A stretch of 64,000 bases of DNA from Coptis chinensis. Its lineage: Eukaryota > Streptophyta > Magnoliopsida > Ranunculales > Ranunculaceae. Position 1 is the first letter of the stretch, and each line of letters starts with the position of its first letter. Shown here piece after piece: positions 35,358 to 46,250 of this stretch. Made by a program: the position numbers and the translations under genes. The notes below the pieces were generated by a model. The model searched no databases and was not told the origin of the DNA. It saw only the letters and a program-made list of their open reading frames with translations. The stretch spans positions 36,758,001 to 36,822,000 of the forward strand of contig CM027380.1 in NCBI GenBank assembly GCA_015680905.1, in the 5' to 3' direction.

Positions 35358-36604
35358 GCCTGTTTGGTTATTATTTTGGTTAGGGACATGTCAATAACCT
35401 TTTGGCACAAAGACTGCATCATTTGCATCGTTTGTTTCATCATCTTAGAGTTTTGATCATGCTGATCTTTCATCAAGTTGGAGTTTTGTTGCATAATTTG
35501 ATTTTGTTTCTCTAACAAGGTCACTACTATTTCGTTTGTAGATGGTTGAACTAGAATTAAGGCTTGTTGAGCATTCATGTCTTAATGTTGATAGTTCTAG
35601 GTCATGGGTACTAAACCTCTATTCTGATTACCTAAGTTTCCTTGTCCTTGATGTTGAGTTAACTGGTTGAAATTTAATGGTTGTGGTGGTGGTTGTGGAT
35701 AGACAAGAAGACAATAGAAATCGGAATGCTCAAGACTAAAACAAATATTACAACGAGTAGATTTAATGTTCATGACTGGAGTGGGTTGTTGTTGAATAGA
35801 GATGGCATCTACCTATTTAGTGAGGGCATCGATAAGAGTTTTAAGCTCGGAATCAGGTTTAACCTCAAAAGAAGAAAGAGTGGAGCGGGAAGAGTCGTTA
35901 TCTCCCCAATTGTTGTTCCTCTTAGATTGATCTTCTAAGAATGTATAAGCCTCCAAGGCTCCTTTACTAAGAAAACTACCCCCAGTCATGATATCTAGAA
36001 CCTCCTTATAACGATGTAAAAGCCCCTTGAAGAAGGCACGAACAAGCGTGTCTTTCGCAAGATTATGATGCAGGCATTCAATGAGAAGATCAATGAAACG
36101 ATTTCAGGCCTCTAAAAAGGATTCATGAGGATTCTAGCAGAAGAAATGAATCTTCTGAAGCATTTCATCTGTCTTCAGTGGTGGGTAAAACTGTTCCATG
36201 AACAATTGAACAAGTTAAGCCCATTAGTCCACAGAGTTTGGCGTTTGGGCAGTTAACCAAGACGCCGTCTTATCGGCTAGGGTGAAAGGAAACACCCTAA
36301 GTTTAACTTGATCTGGACTTACGCTAGGATGATGGAATGTAGTGAGAACTTGCTCTATCCTACGCATATACTGGTAAGGCTTCTCGTGGTCTAACCCTTG
36401 AAAAACCAGTAACAAGTTAAATATATTAGGGGGAATTCGAAAATCCCCATCCACTAGGTCTGCAAGAACGATGCATAACTTAGGGCCATCGTTTAGGGCT
36501 TTATTAAAATCAGAGAGAGGAGTCTCTTGTTCTTTAGCCATTGATGCAGGAGTAGTGTATGAAATTCTAGATAGGCGTGTGGTATTTACGTCTACGAAAA
36601 ACAA
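35348..36604 (-). pseudogene. Gag of A2 with zinc knuckle
   Basis: The likely start is MAKEQETPLSDF near 36541. It reads FRIPPNIFNLLLVFQGL, VKLRVFPFTLADKTASWLTA and, after stops near 36222, EQFYPPLKTDEML, the gag capsid domain. A CCHC knuckle CNICFSLEHSDFYC lies near 35735, followed by a Met/Gln-rich helix (KMMKQTMQMMQSL) at 35580-35348. Several stops make it non-functional. It resembles the gag of element D. Confidence 0.78.
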
Positions 36605-37752
36605 GCATGATTATACTAGAATTAAAACTCCTCTGATAGAAGAGGCGAGGAGTGGAAGAAGGAGTACCTAAATGCCTCCTTGCTATGCGTTTGAATAGCG
36701 TCTTGTATACGCGATCTCAGTATTTGTATGATGTTAGAAACACTGAATAACTTGAAGAAATGAAAATTTGGACTGACCTATGAAAATCGGGCCGCTCGGA
36801 AGAGGGCGGCCTTCCTCGTTCAGCCTTGGAAGGGCATGGGTCGCTTCAGTCAAACTTGAGTTCCAGCGCTGAGCTGGGGCTTTGAACTTTGCCTTGGTTA
36901 GGCGCGGGTCGCGCTCGAAAATAGGCTATCTATGGTGCGGGATGCGCTCCAAAAAATCTGAAATTTTTACAGTAGTTTTCTAAGACGTCTATAAAGTAGC
37001 TTGTAAAATTTTAGATCAATCGGAGCTATGAAAGTCCTTCTACTTCCCTTCAAAGTTTGTGAAATAGTTTTCGGACATAATACAAACAACTGAATGGTTA
37101 GCCAAACAAAACAGAGACAAAAATCTCCAAAATTTTACTGGAGACTCCTGACAGATCATGGGTATTCTTGTAAAAAGTTTAGAGCAATTGGAGTTCTACA
37201 AACCATCCTTTATCGGCTGTTGTTCCAGAAATTAAGTATTTGCAAAACTGCAAAAACACACTGGAAACACTCCACTGGTTAGGAGGTCAAAACAAATAAA
37301 AAACTCGTCAAATTTTTACTCAAAACTCCTGACTTAGGATAGACACTCCTGTAAAAAGTTTAGAATTTGTGGAACTGCCTAAGTAACCTTACTCGTCTAT
37401 TTTTCAAGAACTTACGATTTGAAAACTGAAATGCAACAATGTAAAGATCGTATTTGTTCACAAGGTAAAACAATTAGGAAAATTCTGAAAATATTCCAAT
37501 AAATCAATAACACCGGAAATATTGTACCTGAAAATTTTCAGAATTTTCGGAAATTTAAAAATACCTTTACCACAGTATTCTTCACTGTGATTCCGCAGAC
37601 ACAAGGGAGGGCGGGCGCGCTCTGTGCTTAAAACAGTGAACAGTAACGAAAATATGAGAAAAAAGAAAGAAAAATGAAAAGGGTGGGTGGGTAGAGAATA
37701 GGGGATTGCCCCTTGAATTCAAGCAATTGAATTCTTGTCTTGAACGAGACTA
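36605..37752 (-). other. Leader region of A2
   Basis: This lies between the PBS and gag. It contains no gene. Several diverged copies of a block with CTCCTGAC(A/T), TTCTTGTAAAAAGTTTAGA and TTTTACT(C/G) occur between about 36960 and 37420, an imperfect repetition. Confidence 0.5.
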
Positions 37753-37770
37753 AGATGGCAGTGGTGCTAT
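37753..37770 (-). other. Primer binding site of A2
   Basis: On minus it reads TAGCACCACTGCCATCT after the LTR, a mutated form of the TGGCACCGCTGCCG site of A1. Confidence 0.6.
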
Positions 37771-37771
37771 T

Positions 37772-39109
37772 TGATAATCCGTAAAAACTCAACTAGATTA
37801 CTCTAACTTTATTCTTACGGTATCAATTATTTATTTCCTACTCTCACATATATATTCATGCAATATGTAAAGTACGGAATCGTTCCACTCTTAAACTAGC
37901 AAGACATAAGTGAATTCAATTAATCAAACACAAGAAAACAATGGTGGGAACAATGAGACTAGTGTTGTGATTTATTTAAACTAAAACTAATTATAAATTA
38001 AATTAATTTAACTAAGCAATTAAAAGGTGAATTTAATGAATTGGAAGAACATAGAGGAGGGAAATTCCACCATGCAATTCGATTGACTATTAGTTAGTCA
38101 TCGAATCGAATATTGATCCCTAGTGAGTCCTCTCGAATCAAGGTTCTACTAGCATGAGATTTTAGCTCCACCACAAATCTCTTTAATGGTGGCTCTAAAC
38201 TCTAGTTCGTTTATCTCTAAACACTCATAATAATGAACTTGAAATTTTATTCTAAATAACAACTATTCTAACAAGCAATGATCCTCACATGACTTCTTTA
38301 ACCTCCTCTAATGGAGTTTTTAGCCTAGTTTCCTTGGATGAACAATATCAAAACAATAAGATGAAGACATTAAATTAAGGAGACAAGAATTGAATATTAA
38401 ACTAAAGGTTTTTATTGAAGGATTTAATGGAAGCTATAAACGAAATTATTCTAACCTAAACTAAACTACAAAAGGAGAGAGAGAGAGAGAACCATAAATT
38501 ATTCTAAACTAAAGAGGGAGTAGCTTATCGTTGTTTTAGCCTTAACCCTCTTTATATGGGAGAGGGTTAGGTTACAATTTCGTGCATGGGCTTTTAGGCT
38601 AGGTTATGGACCCATAAATTAAGTCCATATCCCAATTGGGTAAATCCAAAACTTCTAATTCTAGTCGTGTTGCTGTAGAACGTGATTTCACCAACTTATA
38701 CTACTCTGATTGAGTCCAGGCCTAGACCATTGGAAAGAGATTTCTGAGCCGGTCATTTTGATATAAAATGGGTCTAATTCTGAGGCTTGAGTCCAAAGAT
38801 ATAGTCTTTTGAAGTTCTGTTAACTTTTCTTCAGCTTTCTAATCCAGTTTGATTTTCACTTAACAGCTTTGACTTGGGCTTTTTATGGGCTTTTTCTCCA
38901 TGAAACTTGGGCTTTCTTCATAGAACTTTCATAGCAATTACTTTAGCTCCTTTTAGCGTCTACTTAGTAACGAATTGACATTTATTCAACTCCGAAGCCT
39001 GAAATACGCAAAAGCACGATAACAATACTAACTCTTACTTATTAATCATATAATTGGTCTAAAGCAATATTGTTAAAGGGGTTAAAACTATAGTTTTGGG
39101 CTCTTATCA
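37772..39109 (-). mobile_element. 5' LTR of A2
   Basis: On plus it runs TGATAATCCG to GGGCTCTTATCA. On minus a TATA-like CCATATAAAG is at 38550-38559. A (GA)n stretch lies near 38476-38495. Related LTRs are at 1-825 and 59685-61164. Confidence 0.88.
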
Positions 39110-39356
39110 GTGCGCGATTAGTTCAATGTTGATAAGGATGGTGGGTAAGACAGAGAGACTGGTGTACTTCCAGAGCAAAACAATGTTGGACGCTGAAACA
39201 AGGTACAGTAGGATTGAAAAGTATGCCTTGGCTCTAATCTTCTCTGCACTCAAGTTGAAGCCTTACTTCGATGCTCATTTAGTGGTAGTGGTGGCCAACT
39301 TGCCACTCAAGCAAGCACTGAAGGCAGAGAAATCGGGGAGAATGTTGAAATAAGCT
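39110..39356 (+). pseudogene. RNase H of B1 (RT-linked)
   Basis: Immediately after the A2 LTR the B1 pol frame resumes with SSMLIRMVGKTERLVYFQS, LDAETRYSRIEKYALALIF and LKPYFDAHLVVVVANLPL. This is the RNase H domain that follows RT in gypsy elements, with the conserved TRYS-IEK-ALAL helix and its Glu. The beginning of the domain is missing with the deleted RT. TAA at 39351 breaks the frame. Confidence 0.85.
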
Positions 39357-39904
39357 GTGCTGCTCAGTTCGTATTACATTGAGTACCAGGCTAGGACCGC
39401 GGAGAAGGCCCAAACAATGGCCGAGTTTCTGGCCAAGTTTCCGACCGAGGACCCCACCTGGGGGGAGGAGATGATCATGGAACTAGAGGTGGGCCAAAGC
39501 CACGACCCCCTGGACCCTTGGGACGTTTGGAATGGATGGAGAGTCTTCGCAGATGGGTCCGCTACCAACACCGGTAACGGCATCGGGGTGGTGTTGGTCA
39601 CCCCAGAGAATACTCGCTTAGAGTTTTGTCAATGAAGCTAGGTTTTGCAGCTTCGAACAACGAATCTGAATATGAGGCAGTTATAGCAGGGATGGATTTG
39701 GCCAAGGACTTGGGTGTGCTTGAACTAACAGTATATTCTAATTCGAATTTGGTAATATGTCAAGTCAATGGAGGATTTGCGGCGCGGTGCCCTAGGATGG
39801 CAAAGTACCTAAAGGTATTGCGGAGAAAAGTTAGAGAATTCAAGAAAGTTAGTTTTGCTCACCTAGGCAGGGGAGAGAACAGACACATTGACGCCTTGGC
39901 GTAA
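39357..39904 (+). pseudogene. Second (archaeal-type) RNase H domain of B1
   Basis: It reads VFADGSATNTGNGIGVVLVT with the first Asp, then, after a -1 frameshift near 39630, ASNNESEYEAVIAGMDLAKD with the Glu, ELTVYSNSNLVICQVNG where Asp would be expected at YSNS but Asn stands, and HLGRGENRHIDALA with the last Asp. A second RNase H domain is a mark of the Tat lineage. The Asp-to-Asn change and the frameshift would destroy activity. Confidence 0.85.
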
Positions 39905-39952
39905 GTTGCCGCGATACTCCCTGGAACAGAAGGTAAATCTAGTGAAGTCAGG

Positions 39953-41230
39953 GTGCTGAGCAAACCAAGCACCGTAGAGGACGAGGGGGTGTGCCTGACT
40001 ACTGAGCAAGAGCACAGATGGATGGAACCCATCAAGAGTTACTTATCGGGAATAGAGATAAAGGACAATGGTGAAAGGAGGAGGATGGAGCAGAGGTCAC
40101 TAAGATACGTTCTGACAGATGGGGAGTTGTATCGGCGGAGCGTCAGCAGACCGCTCTTGAAATGCCTGGGACCGCAAAAGGCGCAAGTGGTGTTAGGAGA
40201 AGTTCACAAAGGAGATTGTGGAAGCCACTCGGCGGGTAAGACAACTGCCCACCGGTTACTATCACAGGGGTACTTTTGGCCCTACATGAAGAAAGATGCG
40301 ACTGAATATGCCAAGAGGTGTAGGAAATGCCAGACTTTTGCACCACTAATACTCGTGCCCGTAGAGCCATTACACAAGGTCTTTAGCATATGGCCATTCG
40401 CTATGTGGGTGTTGGATGTTGTCGGACTTCTGCCTATGGCCAGTGGCAAAAGGAGGTTTATGCTAGCCGCTTTATGAAATGGGTTGAGGGTGTGGCTCTG
40501 CAGCAGGTAAAGGTGGAGCAGGTGAGAAAGTTCCTGTGGGAGAACATAATATGCCGATTCGGGCTGCCGCATACCATCATCGCAGACAACGGTACTCAGT
40601 TCACGGGGGGAAAGGTGAAAGCCTTCCTCCAAGCCTTCAAAGTGAAACAAGGTTTTTCAGCCCCTTACAATCCAAAGGGGAATGGATAGGCAGAGTCTTC
40701 AAACAAAGTGATAATGGATAATCTGAAGAAAAAACTGGAGGAACGCAAAGGATGTTGGGCAGATGAGCTATACCATGTACTGTGGGCGTACCGCGGACAT
40801 CTACAGGAGAATCCCCATTCGCGATGGCCTATGGGGTAGAGACAGTGATCCCTGTGGAACTTATGGCTCCACCAACTAGAACCAAGGCTGTGGAAGCAAG
40901 GGTTAATGAGAAAATATTGGCAGAGGAACTGAACCTTACAGAGGAAAGGAGAGATGCCGCGTGTATTAGACTGGAAGAATACCACCGGAGGTTGCAGAGA
41001 CAATATAACAAGTGGTGAAGCCGCAGAAGTTCAATGTTGGCGATCGAGTGCTGCGGAGGGTGACCCCATCCACCAAAGAAGAGACAGACGGGAAGTTGGG
41101 ACCCAACTGGGAGGGACCATACACCGTGGTGGAGGCTAAAATGTCCGGGACCTATAGGTTGCAGACGCCCCAAGGGGAGAGCATCAAGCGGCTGTGGAAC
41201 ATCAGGATGTTGAAGGAATTCCATGAGTAA
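39953..41230 (+). pseudogene. Integrase of B1
   Basis: The zinc-binding HHCC region shows VHKGDCGSHSAGKTTAHRLL and KRCRKCQTFAP. The catalytic core has MWVLDVVGLLPMASG (first Asp), HTIIADNGTQFTGG (second Asp) and, past a TAG at 40687, AESSNK (Glu). The C-terminal part ends LQTPQGESIKRLWNIRMLKE and stops at 41230. Frameshifts near 40430, 40790 and 41015 and the stop break it. The integrase would join the cDNA to the host chromosome. Confidence 0.9.
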
Positions 41231-41422
41231 CTTTGTCATTAGTGCTTTTAATTAAATAAAATTGTATTTGCTTCATTCAAGCCTTGTAACGGTATTTTGA
41301 GTTAGCTACTATGTTAATGAAAGCAATAGCAAATTTCCTCCATCTAATAAGTGTGCATCTATTCATGTGTGGATTAGGCCAGGGGCAGCGGACAGTGGGT
41401 TCCAAGCTCAGTATCAACTCCT

Positions 41423-42030
41423 TAGTCAACTTGGGGGCAAACTGGGTGGCCCAGGCATACCCAGCGGCCTTCAACATCTCCATGGCCAACTTGGGGGCAA
41501 GCTGAGTGGCCCGGGCATACTCAGCGGCACCCAACATCTCCATGGTCAACTTGGGGGCTCACTGAGTGGCCTGGGCATACTCAGCAGCCCTCAACATCTC
41601 TATGGTCAACTTGGGGGCACACTGAGTGTCCCGGGCATACTCAGTGGCCCTCAACATCTCCATGGCCAACTTGGGGGCAAGCTGAGTGGCCCGGGCATAC
41701 TCAGCGGCCCTCAACATCTCCACGGTCAACTTGGGGGCACACTGAGTGGCCCCGGCATACTCAGCGGCCCTCAACATCTCCACCGTCAACTTGGGGGCAC
41801 GCTGAGTGGCTCGGGCATACTCAGCGGCCCTCAACATCTCCATAGTCAACTTGGGGGCACGCTGAGTGGCCCGGGCATACTCAGCGATCCTCAATATCTC
41901 CACGGCCAATTGGGGGGCACGCTGAGTGGCCCGGGCATACTCAGCAGCCCTCAACATCTCCACGGTCAACTGGGGGGCACACTGAGTGGCCCGAGCATAC
42001 TCAGCGGCCCCCAACATCACTAAATTAACT
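41423..42030 (+). repeat. 60-bp tandem array in 3' region of B1
   Basis: Ten units of exactly 60 bp start with CAACTTGGGGGC(A/T), read GGCATACTCAGCGGCC and finish CAACATCTCCA(T/C)GG. All are in register with no indels, and substitutions are few. The array lies between the integrase stop and the antisense gene, as in B2. Confidence 0.95.
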
Positions 42031-42345
42031 CAGGGGCAAACCGAACGTCCCCAATCCTTCTACGAAAACAACAGCGGGAAGTGTATGTCATATGCAATTG
42101 CCAGTGTGGAACAAGGCAATAAATAAATAAGGAGAGATCGCAACACATTACAAAAGATGAATGCATTAATTGCAATGATTTTCTGCCGAACGAGTGTTGA
42201 ACAAGAAACTGAGGCCCACCGTGGTCTGCTGGGACTACCCAGAAATCCAGACCTACGGGTTATAACATAAAGTCAGATCGTCTAAGATCAGATTTAAACT
42301 GTGCAACATGCTAAGATAACAGACAGGGAAGAATCCAAGTATGCT

Positions 42346-44590
42346 TCATTTCAAATCACCCGAGGTGTCCGCTGGCAGGCCACCCTCCTCCACCGCTTCG
42401 GTGGATTCGTCCACATCAATGGGAGATGTTGACACCCCAGGAGTAGCAGCGGCTTCCGTCTCAAGAGCAGGGGAGATGGCCGCGGAGTCGGTGGGAGCCA
42501 AAGCAAGAGACTGTTCAGGGAGAAGACGTCCAGCGGCAGTTAGAGCTTCCAGCTATTGGTTCAGTTCTCGGTCTATCTTCTTGGTGGCTAGGGCCTTGAA
42601 GTGTTCAACGGCATCTTTCAGAGACTACTTCAGGTCTGCCTGAGCGGCGACCCCATCGGCCTCCCGCTGACTCTCCAGCTGGGAAATGACGCTGGCCACA
42701 TAGTCCCTATGGACTTGCACTGTGCGCTGGAGCTCCTTGTGATGATTGAGGACCGCGAGACGGGCGTCATCTCTTTCCTTCTCCAGTTGAGCGTATTTCA
42801 CTTTCCACCCCGCCGGCCCGCGGATCTCAGCCTTCACAAATTCAAATGCATCCAGGGTGTTGGTCAGGCCGCAAATCACGTAACCCACGTCTAGGCTCAG
42901 CTGAAGATCAAGGCGAAGTTAGAAAAAAGTAACCAGCAAAGAAGGAAAGGAAAAGGATGGGGAACCTACCCTTTCCCAGCCAATGTAGATTGTAGCCCGG
43001 CGGGAAGTGAAGGAGCCAGAATCCCCATAAACTTGATCCCTAGGGAGATGGGAACTGAAGAAGAGGGACACCGCCACCGTTGGATTATCCAGTGCGGAGT
43101 CGCGAGTGGTGGCATCGCGGTCTCTGACCTTGAACTGAGGATGCCAGATTTCTGCAGGCCTGGCGTGCAGGGGACCAATGGGGACCGCCTCTTTGCCAGT
43201 ACGGCGGGAGGATGGCCGTGGTGATGCTGGGCGGGAGGTAGGAGCAAGGGCATTAGGGGCAGCGGTCTTGGCCTTCTTGGCAGGAGGGCCCTTAGCCACT
43301 GTGTTGTTGGGCGCCTCACCATCAGAGTCACTTTCCCAAGGCTTGAGTTTGGAGACATCCATATTGTCGGAGTACCTGCAGGGGGGGGAAAATCGTCTTC
43401 CCAATCAGCTATGGAAGAATAAGACCTGGGGATTGTGTCAGGGGGGATGGAGGAAAAGCCAACGGATGGCTTATGAGTCTTAGCGACGGCGGCCTTCCGG
43501 ACGAGAGCTTGGCTATGGGAGATTTTTGTGGTATACCCGAAAGACCGGTGGGCTGGGGCCTTTACTTTATGTCGTTTGGGGGGAGATGGTTTGGGTTTCC
43601 TTTCTTTGGGCGGGGGCAGAAGGTATAAAGGTCTGCGATATTGGCTAATATTCTTGAGGGAGGGGTCTCAGAGGAGCGGACTCCCTTTGTCAGGGTCAAT
43701 GCCCAGGATGTTGCACTGGCTGTCCCCTAGGTTGCGGAGTCTGTTGAAAATCTCAGAGGAAACGCCAGTGTATATCTAGGAGTGAGAATCTGGATTCCAA
43801 CCTGAAAAGCAAAGGAAAAGACACGTCAAGGCGAGGACCATGTGTGAAGCAAACAAAGCATCCGACTCCACTTACCGCGGCGAAGAAAATGGGAGTGCCT
43901 CAAGGACAGTTCAGGGGGAAGATCAACGGAAAGGAAGTTCCCAAACACATATAGGAGATAGTGATGCCAGACCTTGTCGGAAGTGGTGACGCAGAGAACA
44001 AACGGCTTCTTCCGCGAACGCACGCAAAAAGATTGGTACCCCACACTCCCAAACTTGGTGCTTTTCTTGATAAAATAATGGGAAATAATGTCCTGCAGAC
44101 TAATCCGCGGGGTATTCGTTGTATTGTAATGGTTGGCGGCATACATGATTCGCCAAAAGTTACCGATGCCTTGACACGGTGGAATGTTAAAGTGGTTGCA
44201 AACTTCAACATCTAACAAAGACAAGGGAAAGCGGAGGCCATCTGTTATTTGCCCCACAGTTGCTACCAAAAACCCAGGCCACAGTGGTACTAGATGAGGA
44301 AAATGAGTGACCCCGGGCACATATTCTAAGACCACGTCCTCAGGGATATCGTATGCAGCCTGCACAGCGGCCAGATTGGGTCTGCGATAGTGAGATGGAG
44401 GGGGAGGCAATGCGGAGGATCTACCGGAGGTGGATGGAGCAGCGGCCACATGGATTGACTCGGTGGAAAGGGACTCTAGTTGGTCTGCGGAGGGGCCGGA
44501 AGATCCAAATTCGGCGGAAGAGTCGGTTAATCGGGAGGTCGGGGACGCAAATCTGGTAGCGGAGGAGCCACCAGAACCGAAGCCAGACAT
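42346..44590 (-). CDS. Antisense spliced gene of Tat element B1 (Transposase_28-like)
   Basis: On minus, the start at 44588-44590 opens MSGFGSGGSSATRFASPTS, then YYRRPNLAAVQAAYDIPEDV, VPGVTHFPHLVPLWPGFLV and LDVEVCNHFNIPPCQGIGNF, a pattern of PF04195 ('putative gypsy type transposon'). A further exon (about 43800-42970) has LPPPKERKPKPSPPKRHK and a Pro/Ser/Lys-rich tract. After a short intron (about 42967-42905) a coiled coil runs KVKYAQLEKERDDARLAVL and ends at the stop 42346-42348. Total is about 650 residues in at least three exons. A few stops (for example in SHS-stop-IYTGV near 43780) suggest decay. It is transcribed against the element, probably from its own promoter. Function unknown. 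Confidence 0.68.
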
Positions 44591-45246
44591 GGTACTAAAA
44601 TGGAATGGATAGGACAAGGAGGGGGAGGAAAGTGATGATGAGTACCTAATGAAGGGGAGAATGAAGGAAAGACGAAAGAAAAGAGATGGACAAAACAGAA
44701 AAAGAAATTTAAACTTGACCAGTGAACTTACACTAAAAAGGATACTAAGGGGTGGAGATGCAAACCTGAACAAGGAGAACAATCGCCGAGTGGAGCGGAA
44801 GCAGGGTGCAAGGGTAGCTTCACCGGTGAGAGTATGACAGGAGCAAGGTGCTCGCAAGAAAGGAAACGAAAGGAAAAGGGAGTGATAGAAAATGAGAAGG
44901 CAGGGCGTGAAAAGAAAAGTGAAGAGTTGTGAAAATAGAGGAGTGCATAATGAGGGCGTTTGGGCTGGATTTGATAAGTCAAGGGCAAAACAGTAAAAGG
45001 GAGCACGCAAGTGGCAAAGAGGGCCAACCAGGGATAAACGCGTGGCATCGCAAGAATCGAAGAGACAGGGCTAGTTAGGCGTGCGCTGCAGGGCACGTGC
45101 CTAGGGACGTGTGGAAAGGGCCTGAAGGTCTAAGCAGGAAGTAACGTGGTTGTCAGAAGGGTTTGAATGGTTGATGGATGACAAGACAACTCGGTAGGCT
45201 GACAGCTATTGAGTCTCAGACTGCGAATCCGTGTAGATCCGCGGCC

Positions 45247-45260
45247 CGAGAGGGGGCATT
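45247..45260 (+). other. Polypurine tract of B1
   Basis: CGAGAGGGGGCATT stands directly before the 3' LTR and matches the B2 tract at 5208-5223. Confidence 0.75.
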
Positions 45261-45643
45261 TGTATCAACCCTCTTCCGGATCAGTGAGGGGGGAGGTTGC
45301 CTGGCCTGGTGTAAGGTAAGTAGATGGGAGGGCAGAGTACGGTAGCACGGCTGCGGATCCCTAATGACATGGCACCCGGCAGACCCCTGAGTTAGACAGG
45401 ACGTGAGATAAAGCACGAAGGAGCGGAGTATAGGATCACAGCTGCGGAACCCTAGAGGGATAGATGTCTCGGTAGCTGTCGTGGGATGAAAAGGGGATCA
45501 ACGGTGCGTAGAGAGGGGAGAGAGATATAAAAGGGAACAGTAGACTAAGAAAAAAGGGAGGAAAAAGAGAGAAGAAAAGTGAGGAAAACAAAGAGTGAAA
45601 ACCAAGACTTGGGATTTCACAGGGGGTAATTTCTGTTCATACA
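45261..45643 (+). mobile_element. 3' LTR of B1
   Basis: It runs TGTATCAACCC to GTTCATACA with a TATA box at 45536-45542. The following GTTAC (45644-45648) repeats the bases before the 5' LTR. Confidence 0.94.
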
Positions 45644-46250
45644 GTTACCAAGGACCATGAGAAAACTAAAAGGTACCAGAACAGTGGGGTTAGCACAGAT
45701 TGTATAACCACTTGTTGATCTAGTTCTAAAGACAAGACTCCAGTAGATGAATCATTGATGTACTATGGAGTTCTCAAAGATATCATCCAGCTAGAGTATC
45801 GAGAAGGGTACAAGCCTGTCCTCTTTAAGTGTGATTGGGTTAAAGTGACTCACCATGGTGTTAGATGTGATAAGGAAGCAAATCTAAGATTAGTAAATTT
45901 GTCGAACTTCACTAGTTCTAATCAATTAGGTGACGAACCATTCATTGAACTTCACTAGTTCTAATCAATTAGGTGACGAACCATTCATTTTTGCACAAGA
46001 TGCTAACCAGGTGTTTTACTCTAAAGATCCCAAGGAGCCATAATAGCATGTTGTACTAGAGGTTCCAACAAAGGCATATTATGAAGATAAAACTTGTATT
46101 CTTCCCAATGAATCGGTCGTAAGCAGTGCTGAAGTTGGAACCAGCAATAGTGAACAGGCAATAGATGATGAGCTGATCTATAATGATCCTAACAAAAATG
46201 CAGTGGTTGTTGAGAAGACTAATATACGAAAGCGGTCGAGGAAGCGGTAG
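45644..46250 (+). pseudogene. tnp2: CACTA transposase TNP2, C-terminal segment
   Basis: After the GTTAC duplication the frame resumes TKDHEKTKRYQNSGVST; with YYINGFLY before B1 it gives the usual order of this domain (PF13952, DUF4216). MYYGVLKDIIQLEYREG and PVLFKCDWVKVTHHGVRCD follow, then NLVNLSN-like residues. A TGA at 45716 and a 43-bp tandem duplication at 45904-45989 that shifts the frame break it. Beyond the duplication it reads FAQDANQVFYSKDPKEP, a stop where Gln or Trp may have stood, and a basic tail NIRKRSRKR to a stop at 46248-46250. Confidence 0.9.
45904..45989 (+). repeat. 43-bp tandem duplication in TNP2
   Basis: Two copies (45904-45946 and 45947-45989) of a block starting GAACTTCACTAG and ending GAACCATTCATT are identical by eye. 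As 43 is not a multiple of three it shifts the TNP2 frame and truncates the product. Confidence 0.95.

Larger units (their letters stand above)
31612..39109 (-). mobile_element. Athila-type element A2, nested in B1
   Basis: Genes lie on the minus strand. The transcriptional 5' LTR is complete (37772-39109); the 3' LTR is reduced to 159 bp (31612-31770) because its outer part is lost together with B1 sequence. PBS, leader, gag with knuckle, protease and a polypurine tract are present; RT and integrase are absent. No target-site duplication can be read because the left border is deleted. B1 resumes at 39110 with its RNase H. Confidence 0.9.
28442..45643 (+). mobile_element. Tat-type Ty3/gypsy element B1, inserted in TNP2
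   Basis: LTRs at 28442-28825 and 45261-45643 bound the element; host flanks 28437-28441 and 45644-45648 are both GTTAC, a perfect target-site duplication. The order is LTR, PBS, gag, protease, RT (cut by an A2 element), RNase H, second RNase H-like domain, integrase, tandem array, antisense spliced gene, polypurine tract and LTR. Two RNase H domains and the extra antisense gene are typical of Tat-lineage elements. Its 17.2 kb includes about 7.5 kb of nested A2. Confidence 0.94.

Noticed and set aside
41367..42023. Open frames of 150-218 codons on both strands with LSGPGILSGPQHLHGQLGG-type repeats
   Set aside because: They arise because the 60-bp unit is a multiple of three and free of stops; no protein family is known to me and the array is non-coding in position.
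41423..42030. Possible CRISPR array
   Set aside because: Regularly spaced 60-bp units have no distinct unique spacers and the genome is a plant's.
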